64,000 nucleotides of DNA from CAVVEQ01 sp963804865. GTDB lineage: Bacteria > Chloroflexota > Anaerolineae > Anaerolineales > Anaerolineaceae. Every line of letters begins with the position of its first letter. Position 1 is the first letter of the stretch. The notes under the pieces were generated by a model that had not been told where the DNA came from, ran no database searches, and worked only from the letters and a program-made list of their open reading frames with translations. Shown here piece by piece: positions 45,733 through 53,786 of this stretch. The stretch is from NCBI GenBank assembly GCA_963804865.1, contig CAWDSH010000042.1:248001-312000 (forward strand). The letters are read 5' to 3'. A program made the translations under genes and the position numbers.

Positions 45733-46340
45733 ATTCGATTGAAATTGGCAGGCTTCTGCGTGCCAGCACCACCGGGTGTGTGGTGGGTTGCCGGGTGTCG
45801 CAGCTGGATGCACCTGTTTTTGGCGGTATGGTCAGCATTCCCCTGGAGGGCGACCGCAAGGTTTACGGTTTGATCTACGATATTCAGATCGCTGATGATG
45901 GACTGGTTCGGCAGCTGGTCACCGCTGAAGGCATTGCCAGCGAGGTTATCGAGGATAACCGCCGCAATCGCAATGTCCCAGTGGAGATCAGTGTGCTTTT
46001 CATCGGATATACCGACGGGGGAAAATATTTTCATATGCTTCCACCCCGCCCACCGCTCTCTTTGGATGCGATTTATCCCTGTGGCGAAAATGAGATCTGC
46101 GAATTCACCAGCCATGGGCGGTTTGGATATTTGCGCCATATCTTGCGTGATATTGAACTGCCCACAGCGGAAATTCTTTCCTCTCATATTCAGCAGGTGG
46201 GCAGAATCCAGCTCAAGACCGGTAACAAGGCTTGGGCACGGGATATCACCCAGGAGCTGATCACCCTGCTTCGCGATGATTATGCCACGCTCAACACGGT
46301 CTTGAATGCTTTATCCGATCTTGATGTTTTTCCAGTATAG
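45717..46340 (+). CDS. HAS-barrel-like protein between nurA and herA
   Basis: This 207-residue protein overlaps nurA by 16 bases (or starts at ATG 45729). Its N-terminal part (about 5-75: IGRLLRASTTGCVVGCRV...GMVSIPLEGDRKVYGLIYDI) resembles the HAS-barrel found at the N-terminus of HerA-type ATPases. A middle segment HMLPPRPPLSLDAIYPC follows, then a helical C-terminus (about 140-205). There is no ATPase motif. It may be a third subunit of the NurA-HerA complex that helps assembly or DNA loading. That is inferred from operon order and fold resemblance only. Confidence 0.65.
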   Translation: MEGKMNSIEIGRLLRASTTGCVVGCRVSQLDAPVFGGMVSIPLEGDRKVYGLIYDIQIADDGLVRQLVTAEGIASEVIEDNRRNRNVPVEISVLFIGYTDGGKYFHMLPPRPPLSLDAIYPCGENEICEFTSHGRFGYLRHILRDIELPTAEILSSHIQQVGRIQLKTGNKAWARDITQELITLLRDDYATLNTVLNALSDLDVFPV

Positions 46341-46349
46341 GTGATTGAA

Positions 46350-48071
46350 ATGACCGATCTTTCTCTACGACAAACTCCAATTACAGCCATCGGTTATATC
46401 GTGGGCGGTGGATTGAAGGAAAACCTGCGCGTCCGTCTCACGGTCCCGCCGCAATCCGTCCAGGAAGGTGCTTTTGTTGTCATCGAATCAGGCGAATGGT
46501 CGTTCTACGGCCTGGTCACCGACCTTGCCCTGGGCGCCACCGATCCGCGTTTTGCTGATGAACAAAGCGAGCAGCGACTGCCGGCGGAACTGGCGCACCT
46601 GCTGCATGGGCAGACCCTGTTTACCAACCTGGAAGTGCTGCCGGCACTGATGCTCGAACGCGGTCCCGAGCCGGGTTCACCGGGTTATGCTGAATGGGCT
46701 CGCAATATGGAAGATAAAAAGCTGGAGCCGATCTCGATCAAGACCATTCCTTCCCATCACGCTCCCGTGCGCATGGCCCATGCCGGCGATGTGGCGACGA
46801 TCTTTGGGGACCCTCAATCGGAAGGGAATTTCGTCATCGGCAATACCCGCGAGCAGAATCTTCCCATTGCGCTTAATCTTGGAAAGTTCATCCAGAGATC
46901 CGCAGGCATCTTTGGCGCCACCGGCACAGGCAAATCCTTCCTCACCCGCATTATCCTGGCGGGCTTGATCAAATACGACCAGGCATCGGTGTTGATCTTC
47001 GATATGCACAATGAATACGGGCTGGATGATACCGCGTCGGACACCAACCAGAAGGTGGTGGGTCTTAAAACGAGGTTTCCTTCCAAGGTGCGCATTGTCG
47101 GATTGGGCAGGAACAGCAGCATCCGCGGGCAGAGCCCGGACTTCAACCTGGAAATCGCGGAAAGTGATATTCAACCTGAAGATATCGAGATGCTTACCCG
47201 GGAGTTGAACCTGAAGGAAACCACCCCAACCACTTTAGAGGCATTAAAGCATTCTTTTGCTGACGGCTGGTTTAAAAAATTTAAAATGATGAAGAATGGC
47301 GCAACAGTTGAAACAGATGAGGGAAAAAAAGTCCCGGCACCTGACAGTGTAGCCTATTGGGCAAACGAAGTGGGTGTGAACGTGGCGGCTGCAGAAGGTC
47401 TGCGCAGCAAGATGGATCGCGTCTTTAATTTGCCCTATATTGTCGAAAAACCGATGGCGGACAGCCTGGGTGAGATCATCAACCACCTCGAAAAAGGGAT
47501 CAACATCGTGCTTTCGTTCGGCAGGCAGGAGACGGACCTGGATTACCTGCTGGTCACCAACCTGATCACGCGGCGCATCCGCGAAGCCTGGGAGAAGCGC
47601 ACCAACGCTTTCCGCGCTGAGCCGGGTAAAAATACTGAGCCGAGACCGCTGGTGGTCGCAGTGGAGGAAGCTCACAAATTGCTCAACCGCGAGATGGCAT
47701 CCCAGACTACCTTCAGCACCATTGCGCGTGAAATGCGTAAATACTACGTTACCCTGTTGATCATTGACCAACGCCCTTCCCAGATCTATGATGAGGTCAT
47801 GTCGCAGCTCGGCACGCGCGTCTCCGGCTGGCTGGGGGATGAGGATGATATCCATGCCGTACTCTCCGGGCTTGCCGGGCGGGATGCCCTGCGCGGTATG
47901 CTGGCGCGCCTGCAGCCCAAGGAGGAAGTGCTGATGCTGGGATGGGGGGTGCCAATGCCCATCCTGCTGCGTACGCGGCGGTATGATGACACGTTTTGGA
48001 AAGAGCTGTTGGGAAATAAATCCGGTGCTCAACGCAGTGCGGAGCAGAACATCAAGGAATTGGGTTTTTAG
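46350..48071 (+). CDS. herA: HerA-like DNA translocase ATPase
   Basis: The 573 residues from ATG 46350 (AGGTGA upstream; the GTG at 46341 is less likely) form an N-terminal HAS-barrel (about 1-90) and a RecA-like FtsK/HerA ATPase. Walker A is GATGTGKS with Lys 195, followed by VLIFDMHNEYG. Walker B is VVAVEEAHKLLNR, and the sensor segment is LLIIDQRPSQI. HerA hexamers translocate along double-stranded DNA and drive NurA in end resection. Homologues also occur in several bacterial antiphage systems with other effectors. Here the effector-like partner is NurA. A terminator follows directly. Confidence 0.9.
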   Translation: MTDLSLRQTPITAIGYIVGGGLKENLRVRLTVPPQSVQEGAFVVIESGEWSFYGLVTDLALGATDPRFADEQSEQRLPAELAHLLHGQTLFTNLEVLPALMLERGPEPGSPGYAEWARNMEDKKLEPISIKTIPSHHAPVRMAHAGDVATIFGDPQSEGNFVIGNTREQNLPIALNLGKFIQRSAGIFGATGTGKSFLTRIILAGLIKYDQASVLIFDMHNEYGLDDTASDTNQKVVGLKTRFPSKVRIVGLGRNSSIRGQSPDFNLEIAESDIQPEDIEMLTRELNLKETTPTTLEALKHSFADGWFKKFKMMKNGATVETDEGKKVPAPDSVAYWANEVGVNVAAAEGLRSKMDRVFNLPYIVEKPMADSLGEIINHLEKGINIVLSFGRQETDLDYLLVTNLITRRIREAWEKRTNAFRAEPGKNTEPRPLVVAVEEAHKLLNREMASQTTFSTIAREMRKYYVTLLIIDQRPSQIYDEVMSQLGTRVSGWLGDEDDIHAVLSGLAGRDALRGMLARLQPKEEVLMLGWGVPMPILLRTRRYDDTFWKELLGNKSGAQRSAEQNIKELGF

Positions 48072-48093
48072 TCGTTCATCAATTAAACAAATA

Positions 48094-48130
48094 ATCGGGT
48101 GGATTTTCTTATCGGTCCACCCGATTTTTT
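48094..48130 (+). terminator. intrinsic terminator of the nurA-herA operon
   Basis: A 10-base stem (48094-48103 with 48116-48125), 12-base loop, then TTTTTT. Confidence 0.85.
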
Positions 48131-48144
48131 CGTTTGATCATGGA

Positions 48145-48582
48145 TTATTTTGGCCAGAGCAGCCAGGTCACCAGTGCGCAAACCCAGCCGCATCCCACAC
48201 CGGCTATGACCTCGAAGGGGGTGTGACCAAGGACTTCCTTGAGGTCATCCTCGGTGATGGCACGGCCTTTAAAAAGTTCGTCGATGATCATGTTGATCCG
48301 CTCGGCGTGAATTCCAGCCTGCCGGCGGACACCCGCCGCATCGTAGATCACGACGGCAGCCAGGGCGAATGCCACGGCAAATGCGGGCGTATCAAATCCT
48401 GAAAACAGACCCACGGCCAGCGCCGTGGCGCTGACCAGGGCGGAATGGGAGCTGGGCATGCCGCCGGTCGAAAAGAACAACCCCCAATCCCATTCTTTAT
48501 GCGTGATTCTATGGATCGGATATTTGAGCAATCCTGCGATGGTCCAGCCAATCAATCCCGCCACGAGCATCCCGTAACCCAT
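48145..48582 (-). CDS. DUF212 (divergent PAP2) family membrane protein
   Basis: This 145-residue protein contains FFSTGGMPSSHSALVSATALAVG, the signature of the DUF212 group distantly related to PAP2 phosphatases and vanadium haloperoxidases. YDAAGVRRQAGIHAERIN and LGHTPFEVIAGVGCG complete the active-site set. Four hydrophobic segments are visible. The family is thought to act on lipid phosphates, but the substrate here is unknown. It lies just upstream of xseB's end on the same strand. Confidence 0.88.
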   Translation of the reverse strand: MGYGMLVAGLIGWTIAGLLKYPIHRITHKEWDWGLFFSTGGMPSSHSALVSATALAVGLFSGFDTPAFAVAFALAAVVIYDAAGVRRQAGIHAERINMIIDELFKGRAITEDDLKEVLGHTPFEVIAGVGCGWVCALVTWLLWPK

Positions 48583-48593
48583 TTATCGATACT

Positions 48594-48821
48594 CTATTCT
48601 TTCCGGTTCTTTTTCCCACCAACCAGGGTACGAACCTTGAGATCAGCGTTTTCCAATAGCTGCTGACAGTGTTGCGCGAGAGCCTGGCCGCGTTCGAAGA
48701 GTTTTACGGCTTCATCCAGGTCGATCTGCCCGGATTCGAGCCTGCCAACCAGCTCTTCCAATTCGGCAAAAGCCTGTTCATAAGTCAATTGATCGATATC
48801 TGAAATCTCTTTTTTTACCAT
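48594..48821 (-). CDS. xseB: exodeoxyribonuclease VII small subunit
   Basis: The 75 residues from ATG 48819-48821 match XseB: YEQAFAELEELVGRLESGQIDLDEAVKLFERGQALAQHCQQLLENADLKV, two long helices. The frame upstream to 48971 is only open by chance inside xseA. The subunit binds XseA to form the single-strand DNA exonuclease. The xseA stop lies 13 bases upstream, and translation is probably coupled. Confidence 0.93.
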   Translation of the reverse strand: MVKKEISDIDQLTYEQAFAELEELVGRLESGQIDLDEAVKLFERGQALAQHCQQLLENADLKVRTLVGGKKNRKE

Positions 48822-48834
48822 GAAAATCTCCCGC

Positions 48835-50103
48835 TCATTCACGGATTTTTTGATTATACAAGGTATTGCTGTCTTCTTCTGCAGGTTTTTGTTGATCGCT
48901 GACTGTGGCACCAAATGCACCATCCGAAACCTGGATGTTGATTTGCGTTTTGGGTGGCGTTTGATTAACACTGCGGATCAACATTCCATCCGCCTTTCTT
49001 ACAATGGCGTACCCGCGGCGTACAACCTCGAGGGGATTTAGCGAATCAAGCCTGGCTGCGGTGCTGCGCAGCTGTGAAATCGAGAGGGTTGTGCGATGAT
49101 CCATGGCGGTTGAAATGCGATTGGTGATTTCGTCCAACCGCTGGCGGCTGTTATCGATCAACCAGAGTGGAGAGCCTTGCTGCAGCCTGGCCTTCAGGGT
49201 TTCGTAATTCTGTTTGAATGATGATGAGAGTGATTCAAATGAGCTTTCGAGACGATCGTGCAGATCCTGGAGATCGATCTTAAGATCAGTAATATCTGGT
49301 GTTGCCATCTCGGCTGCTGCGGTGGGTGTGGGAGCGCGCAGGTCAGCCGCGAAATCGGAGAGCGTGAAATCTGTTTCGTGGCCGACGCCGCTGATGACCG
49401 GGACTTTCGAAGCAGCCACTGCCCGGACGACATTTTCGTCGTTAAAAGCCCAGAGGTCCTCGAGTGAACCTCCACCGCGTGCCAGCAGGATCACATCTGG
49501 TTTATCACCTTGGTTAAGATGTTCAAGCGCTGAGATGATCTCGCCGGGTGCCTGGTCTCCCTGGACCGCGGCAGGGGAAATGACCACTTCCGCGAGCGGA
49601 TAGCGTCTGCGCAGGGTGTTAAGCATATCCTGCAGTGCGGCACCGGTGGGCGATGTGATGATCCCGATCACGGCAGGTCGCTGCGGGATGGAGCGTTTGC
49701 GCTCTTCATCGAATAATCCTTCAGCTTCCAGACGTGATTTGAGCCTCAGGAACTCCTGGTATAAGAATCCTTCCCCTGCCAGGCGGAGCGCGTCCACGTA
49801 GAGCTGGTATTCTCCCCGCGGTTCGTAGATGCTGATGTAACCGTGCGCTTCAACTGCCATCCCATCGCCAAGCGCCATGCGCAATCGCATGGCATTGACT
49901 TTCCAGATCACACATTTCAGCGCAGCGTTCTCATCTTTGAGGGTGAAATAAATATGCCCTGAGCTGGGGTGACTGAAATTGGAGATCTCACCGGAAACCC
50001 AGATATCCTGCAATATCTCGTCGCTCTCCATGAGCTGGCGAAGATAACGGGTTAATTCGGATACTTTAAGCGAATTATTGGGAAACAGCGGAAGCTGATC
50101 CAT
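48835..50103 (-). CDS. xseA: exodeoxyribonuclease VII large subunit
   Basis: This 422-residue protein has the N-terminal OB fold (VSELTRYLRQLMESDEILQDIWVSGEISNFSHPSSGHIYFTLKDENAALKCVIW) and the catalytic core (VIGIITSPTGAALQDMLNTLRRRYP, LARGGGSLEDLWAFNDENVVRA, SGVGHETDFTLSDFAADLRAPTPTAAAE). A coiled-coil region (about 270-370) and a C-terminal segment follow. It trims single-stranded ends in repair. Its operon partner xseB follows. Confidence 0.95.
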   Translation of the reverse strand: MDQLPLFPNNSLKVSELTRYLRQLMESDEILQDIWVSGEISNFSHPSSGHIYFTLKDENAALKCVIWKVNAMRLRMALGDGMAVEAHGYISIYEPRGEYQLYVDALRLAGEGFLYQEFLRLKSRLEAEGLFDEERKRSIPQRPAVIGIITSPTGAALQDMLNTLRRRYPLAEVVISPAAVQGDQAPGEIISALEHLNQGDKPDVILLARGGGSLEDLWAFNDENVVRAVAASKVPVISGVGHETDFTLSDFAADLRAPTPTAAAEMATPDITDLKIDLQDLHDRLESSFESLSSSFKQNYETLKARLQQGSPLWLIDNSRQRLDEITNRISTAMDHRTTLSISQLRSTAARLDSLNPLEVVRRGYAIVRKADGMLIRSVNQTPPKTQINIQVSDGAFGATVSDQQKPAEEDSNTLYNQKIRE

Positions 50104-50157
50104 GGCACTAATCTTATCTTAAAATTTTGGGGGAATGGGTCTAAAACTGATTGACCT

Positions 50158-50823
50158 TCAGGAAATAAATCCGCTTGCTTTCTTCTGAAAATCGGCGTAA
50201 GCTCCGTGATACTTATCCGGCAACAGGGCAGCGATTCGTTGCATGATCTCATCAGCCATCTGTTGACGGGTTTCTTTATCCAGGGTGACGCCTTCGGTCT
50301 TTAGGTGGAAAGGCTCTCCAACCCGGATGTGGAAATCCGTGCGGCGCAGGTGCTTGACATTGTCCCAGAAGTTTTCATGCCCGTAGACGACCAGGGGGAT
50401 GATCGGGACATCGGTGCGCGCAGCGATAAGCACGATACCCGGTAATCCTTTTTGAAGGACGCCATTGCCGCTTCGAGTTCCTTCTGGGGATATCGCGAGG
50501 ATCTTCCCTGATCGGAGGGCTTCCTTGGCTGCCTGGAAGGCGGCAAGATCGGCTTCCCCCCGACGGATGGGAATGCCACCCCAAAGCGTGAAAAGCGGTC
50601 CGAGGACAGGACTATCCCAGGTTTCGATCTTCACCAGCGCGGTGATGGGTCGGGGAATACCCTGTGTGAAAACCACTGGAGCATCCAGGAAATTGACATG
50701 GTTGACGGCTAAAATGTAAGGACCCTTGTCCGGAATCTTCTCAATTTCCTGAGAATCGATGCGGCAAAGAATGCCTAATACACCCTTTATCGCTCCAGTG
50801 ACGAGATTGTAAATGATTGCCAT
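50158..50823 (-). CDS. 1-acyl-sn-glycerol-3-phosphate acyltransferase (PlsC family)
   Basis: The 221 residues from ATG 50821-50823 have the acyltransferase motif NHVNFLDA (HX4D), the glycerol-phosphate motif SPEGTRSGNG, and a hydrophobic N-terminal segment. PlsC adds the second acyl chain to make phosphatidic acid at the membrane. The start ATG overlaps the upstream TAA stop by one base (TAATG), so translation is coupled to the lipid kinase gene. Both products act on phospholipid precursors. Confidence 0.88.
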   Translation of the reverse strand: MAIIYNLVTGAIKGVLGILCRIDSQEIEKIPDKGPYILAVNHVNFLDAPVVFTQGIPRPITALVKIETWDSPVLGPLFTLWGGIPIRRGEADLAAFQAAKEALRSGKILAISPEGTRSGNGVLQKGLPGIVLIAARTDVPIIPLVVYGHENFWDNVKHLRRTDFHIRVGEPFHLKTEGVTLDKETRQQMADEIMQRIAALLPDKYHGAYADFQKKASGFIS

Positions 50824-51746
50824 TAGCTTGCCGGGGTGATCAGTTCGAATTGACCAGGGAGCAGCTCTATATCCAGGTGATGCCCTTCCGTGCAAAGGGT
50901 TTCGCCATCCGCATGGGCGGGCAGGGTGCCTTCAACTGCGGAAGCCACCAGTTTTCTGGTGCGGACAAATTGCACAGCAGGGTGACCAGCCTGAGTGCCC
51001 TTCATAAAACGTGGGATCAGCTTGAATATCTCGCTGCGGCTCACCTGGCTGACCACGCAAAGATCGAATTGACCATCATCCGATCGGGATTCTGGCGCCA
51101 TGAAGAAGGCACCGCCCATGCGCCTGCCATTCATGATCGAGACCATCAGGGCTTTAACGGTGATGGTTTTATCATCCAATTCCAGTTTGACCGTGGGGGC
51201 TTTGTAATATATGTAGATGGTCTTAAGAGCCGCCATCAGGTAGGCCATCATTCCGGTTAATTTCGTTTTGGCTGCCACGAAACCCACCACCGCATCAAAC
51301 CCAATGCCAATTCCATTGCCAAAATAGCGACCATCCGGGTAAAGCTCACCGACCACAAACCCGATGTCCAACGGCTGCCGGGGATCATTTACCAGGAGAT
51401 CTGCCGCTTGTTTCCAGTCGGTGGGAATCCGCATGCTGTAGGCAAAATCATTACCGCGCCCGATGGGCAGGACAGCCATAGCAGCTTTACCGACACCTGC
51501 GCGTTTTGCCAGCATCAAACCGTTGATGACCTCATTGGAAGTGCCGTCGCCGCCTACCGCAACGACCACATCATATTTCTCGGCAACTGCCTGCCCGGCC
51601 AGCTCGATGCCGTGTCCGGGGTAATCCGTCTGGACGATGGTAAAATCCAACCCTAGTTTTTTTAGCTTTGCTTCGATCTCAGCGCGTAAACGTTTTCCAG
51701 CACCCTTGCCTGCAATAGGGTTGAGTATGATGCGGTATTTGGTCAA
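50823..51746 (-). CDS. diacylglycerol/lipid kinase (YegS/DagK family)
   Basis: This 307-residue cytoplasmic protein begins with YRIILNPIAGKGAGK, and has the nucleotide-binding motif VVAVGGDGTSNEVINGL and LPIGRGNDFAYSM. A second beta-rich domain includes GIGIGFDAVVGF and MNGRRMGGAFFMAPESRSDDGQFDLCVV. These are DagK/YegS features; the enzyme phosphorylates diacylglycerol or a similar lipid. The adjoining PlsC gene suggests recycling of diacylglycerol into phospholipid. Confidence 0.9.
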   Translation of the reverse strand: MTKYRIILNPIAGKGAGKRLRAEIEAKLKKLGLDFTIVQTDYPGHGIELAGQAVAEKYDVVVAVGGDGTSNEVINGLMLAKRAGVGKAAMAVLPIGRGNDFAYSMRIPTDWKQAADLLVNDPRQPLDIGFVVGELYPDGRYFGNGIGIGFDAVVGFVAAKTKLTGMMAYLMAALKTIYIYYKAPTVKLELDDKTITVKALMVSIMNGRRMGGAFFMAPESRSDDGQFDLCVVSQVSRSEIFKLIPRFMKGTQAGHPAVQFVRTRKLVASAVEGTLPAHADGETLCTEGHHLDIELLPGQFELITPAS

Positions 51747-51936
51747 GTTAATTCTCTTTTCAATGGGGGATTCTTTATAAAGAATGGATGCATTCTAGCA
51801 AAAACCATCGGGGTGGTCAAGCATCAGGAAAATGGATTTATGCATCGAAAACCCTTTTCGCGAATGGAATCTGCGTTAAAATCAATCCAATGATAAGAAC
51901 ACGGATATTCGATTTTAGTTTCAATTACACACTGAT

Positions 51937-52440
51937 ATGAAACATCTTTGGTCACCCTGGCGAATGAAATATATCCGCAGGCAGGAGCGGGAAACCGGTT
52001 GCATATTCTGCAGCGCTGCAGCCATGCCGGATGGAATCGAAAACCTCGTTGTCCATCGCGGGCAGCTGGGATTTGTGATCCTCAATCGTTTTCCATACAC
52101 CAGTGGGCATGTAATGGTCGTGCCCTTCGACCATCAATCCACATATGAGGATCTCAACCCGCAGATCCGCTCTGAGATGATGGAATTGATCAATTTATCC
52201 ACGCGCGTCCTGCGTGGGACATGCTGCCCGGAGGGTTTTAATGTCGGATCCAATATCGGTTCGGCTGCCGGTGCGGGAGTGGTAAATCATGTGCATTTTC
52301 ACGTCGTTCCCCGTTGGATTGGCGATGCAAATTACATGTCCACCGTCGCAGAAATACGGGTGATCCCGGAAGATCTCGGAGAATCTTATATGCGATTGAA
52401 GGCGGAATTCGAGAGGTTAACAAAAAAAAGACCGGCTTGA
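51937..52440 (+). CDS. HIT family nucleotide phosphorylase/hydrolase
   Basis: This 167-residue protein has the histidine triad NHVHFHVVPRW, the zinc-type CIFC pair near residue 22-25, and VILNRFPYTSGHVMVVPFDH. The layout matches the Ap4A-phosphorylase-like branch of the HIT family found in Mycobacterium and Chloroflexota. It probably cleaves dinucleoside polyphosphates. No ribosome binding site is visible before ATG 51937. Confidence 0.88.
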   Translation: MKHLWSPWRMKYIRRQERETGCIFCSAAAMPDGIENLVVHRGQLGFVILNRFPYTSGHVMVVPFDHQSTYEDLNPQIRSEMMELINLSTRVLRGTCCPEGFNVGSNIGSAAGAGVVNHVHFHVVPRWIGDANYMSTVAEIRVIPEDLGESYMRLKAEFERLTKKRPA

Positions 52441-52459
52441 AAAAGCCGGTCTTTTTTTT
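52422..52459. terminator. bidirectional terminator overlapping the HIT gene end
   Basis: GACCGGCTT (52430-52438) pairs with AAGCCGGTC (52443-52451), flanked by eight A on one side and eight T on the other. The HIT stop codon (52438-52440) lies at the loop. It also serves the PspC gene on the opposite strand. Confidence 0.88.
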
Positions 52460-52460
52460 G

Positions 52461-52685
52461 TTATTTTACCGTAGGGGCGGGGGGTGTGGCATTGGGTTCC
52501 TCAGGTATGAGCACCCACATCACAATATAGACCCAGAAAGCTGCCGTGCCAAGGAAAAATCCGAGGACAAAGAGCAGGCGGACAACGGTAGGATCGATAT
52601 TGAAATATTCAGCAACACCGCCGCAAACACCAGCTATCATTTTATTGGTGAACGAACGGTATAGACGTTTGGGTTCAGTAGCCAT
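52461..52685 (-). CDS. PspC domain protein
   Basis: The 74 residues from ATG 52683-52685 (AGGAG six bases upstream) have the PspC core: KRLYRSFTNKMIAGVCGGVAEYFNIDPTVVRLLFVLG, followed by a membrane segment (FFLGTAAFWVYIVMWVLIP) and a Pro-rich tail. PspC proteins are small inner-membrane sensors of envelope stress. No PspA gene is in the window. The frame to 52715 gives an unlikely longer start. Confidence 0.9.
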   Translation of the reverse strand: MATEPKRLYRSFTNKMIAGVCGGVAEYFNIDPTVVRLLFVLGFFLGTAAFWVYIVMWVLIPEEPNATPPAPTVK

Positions 52686-52801
52686 TTTTTTCTCCTGTAA
52701 TGTGATCTTACTCAATCTACGAACTTTCTGACTTTAAGTTGCAGAAAGCAGGATTTGTATGGATTTTGGTACAAAAGGGTTATACGTTCTTCTTTTTCCT
52801 A

Positions 52802-52830
52802 TTGTTATCATGTGTTTAATATGCTAAATT
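52802..52830 (+). promoter_or_regulatory. promoter of the cupredoxin gene
   Basis: TTGTTA (52802-52807), 17-base spacer, TAAATT (52825-52830), with TGC before the -10. The leader is about 40 bases. Confidence 0.4.
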
Positions 52831-52878
52831 AGATAAATAATATCATAATAAATAATCCTGACATGATTTAGGAGAAAA

Positions 52879-53352
52879 ATGCACAACAAAAACATCATCT
52901 TATCAATCGGTTTATTGGTTATTTTAACCGCGGCAGGGTGTGGCCAGGTAATGGCTGCCACCCCGGTAGGAGATCAAGCTCCTCCAGAAGTGCCCGTTGT
53001 TGAGGAACCTCAACCGGCTGAGCTTGTTTTGGAAGAGCCTACGTCTGCAGCGACACTTGCTGATGAAACATCAGCGGATGAAAATGGCGAATTGCCAGCT
53101 TTAGTGGAGATCAAGATCGAAAATTTCGCCTATTCACCACAGTCGATCACGGTGCCTGTAGGAACTGAGATCAAATGGACGAATATGGATTCCATTCAGC
53201 ACAATGTGGTCAGTGATGAAGGCAGCGAACTTGGATCCGCGCTTCTATCAAAAGGAGAATCCTTTTCGCACGTATTTACCGCTCCGGGAACATATGCGTA
53301 TCATTGCGGTCCGCATCCACGCATGACCGCAGTGGTGATCGTCACACCGTGA
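52879..53352 (+). CDS. cupredoxin (plastocyanin-like) lipoprotein
   Basis: This is a 157-residue protein. The signal peptide ends in lipobox LTAAGC (Cys 21), followed by an acidic Pro-rich linker (about 25-72) and a small blue-copper domain (about 75-157). The four type-1 copper ligands are visible: His 108 (IQHNV), Cys 143, His 146 and Met 149 (YHCGPHPRM). It is an electron carrier or copper handler on the outer face of the membrane. AGGAG precedes ATG 52879. The redox partner is unknown; the Rieske protein encoded convergently just downstream lacks a key ligand. Confidence 0.88.
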   Translation: MHNKNIILSIGLLVILTAAGCGQVMAATPVGDQAPPEVPVVEEPQPAELVLEEPTSAATLADETSADENGELPALVEIKIENFAYSPQSITVPVGTEIKWTNMDSIQHNVVSDEGSELGSALLSKGESFSHVFTAPGTYAYHCGPHPRMTAVVIVTP

Positions 53353-53366
53353 AATGGAAAATATAA

Positions 53367-53397
53367 AAGACTCGCATGTTAGATGCGAGTCTTCTTT
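53367..53397. terminator. terminator between the cupredoxin and Rieske genes
   Basis: A perfect 11-base stem (53367-53377 with 53383-53393), 5-base loop, then TTCTTTAAG on the plus strand and TTTTATATT on the minus strand. Confidence 0.75.
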
Positions 53398-53452
53398 AAG
53401 TTTAATTGCTTATTCAATTTGCCTTAAAATAAAAACTTCGTCTTTCTGATTT

Positions 53453-53776
53453 TTACGTTGATACGTCTGTAATTGTTTTGGGCGGCATGCAGGCGGTACC
53501 GATTTTCCGGATCAGGTCAGGAAATCGGCTCATCCAGACGACCACGTGACCGTCACGGATATCAAATTTGGAAACATTCCTGGGGCAACTCACAACAAAG
53601 CCCTCCAGGTTACCTTTGGATAGATCACCGCCCATATGAGCGCAAAAGGATTGCGCCGCGTAATACTTGCCATCAACCTTTGCCAGAAGGATCTTCAAAC
53701 TTTCCATCTTCAAAAGTTGCATTTCCCCTTCCTGCAGACCGGGATCATTCCCAAAACTGATCCAACCTTCTGACAT
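53453..53776 (-). CDS. Rieske-type protein lacking one cluster histidine
   Basis: This 107-residue protein matches the Rieske ferredoxin fold. The first cluster motif is intact, Cys 45 and His 47 (FCAHMGGDLSKG). The second reads CPRNVSKFD, where Cys 64 is present but Asn 67 stands where the second His is normally found. A [2Fe-2S] cluster would then have only three standard ligands. There is no membrane segment. It is the last gene of a tight minus-strand operon with the aminotransferase, GMC-like and UbiA genes, and may serve as their redox partner. A sequencing error (one base) could also explain the change. Confidence 0.8.
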   Translation of the reverse strand: MSEGWISFGNDPGLQEGEMQLLKMESLKILLAKVDGKYYAAQSFCAHMGGDLSKGNLEGFVVSCPRNVSKFDIRDGHVVVWMSRFPDLIRKIGTACMPPKTITDVST

Positions 53777-53786
53777 TTTTTCTCCT

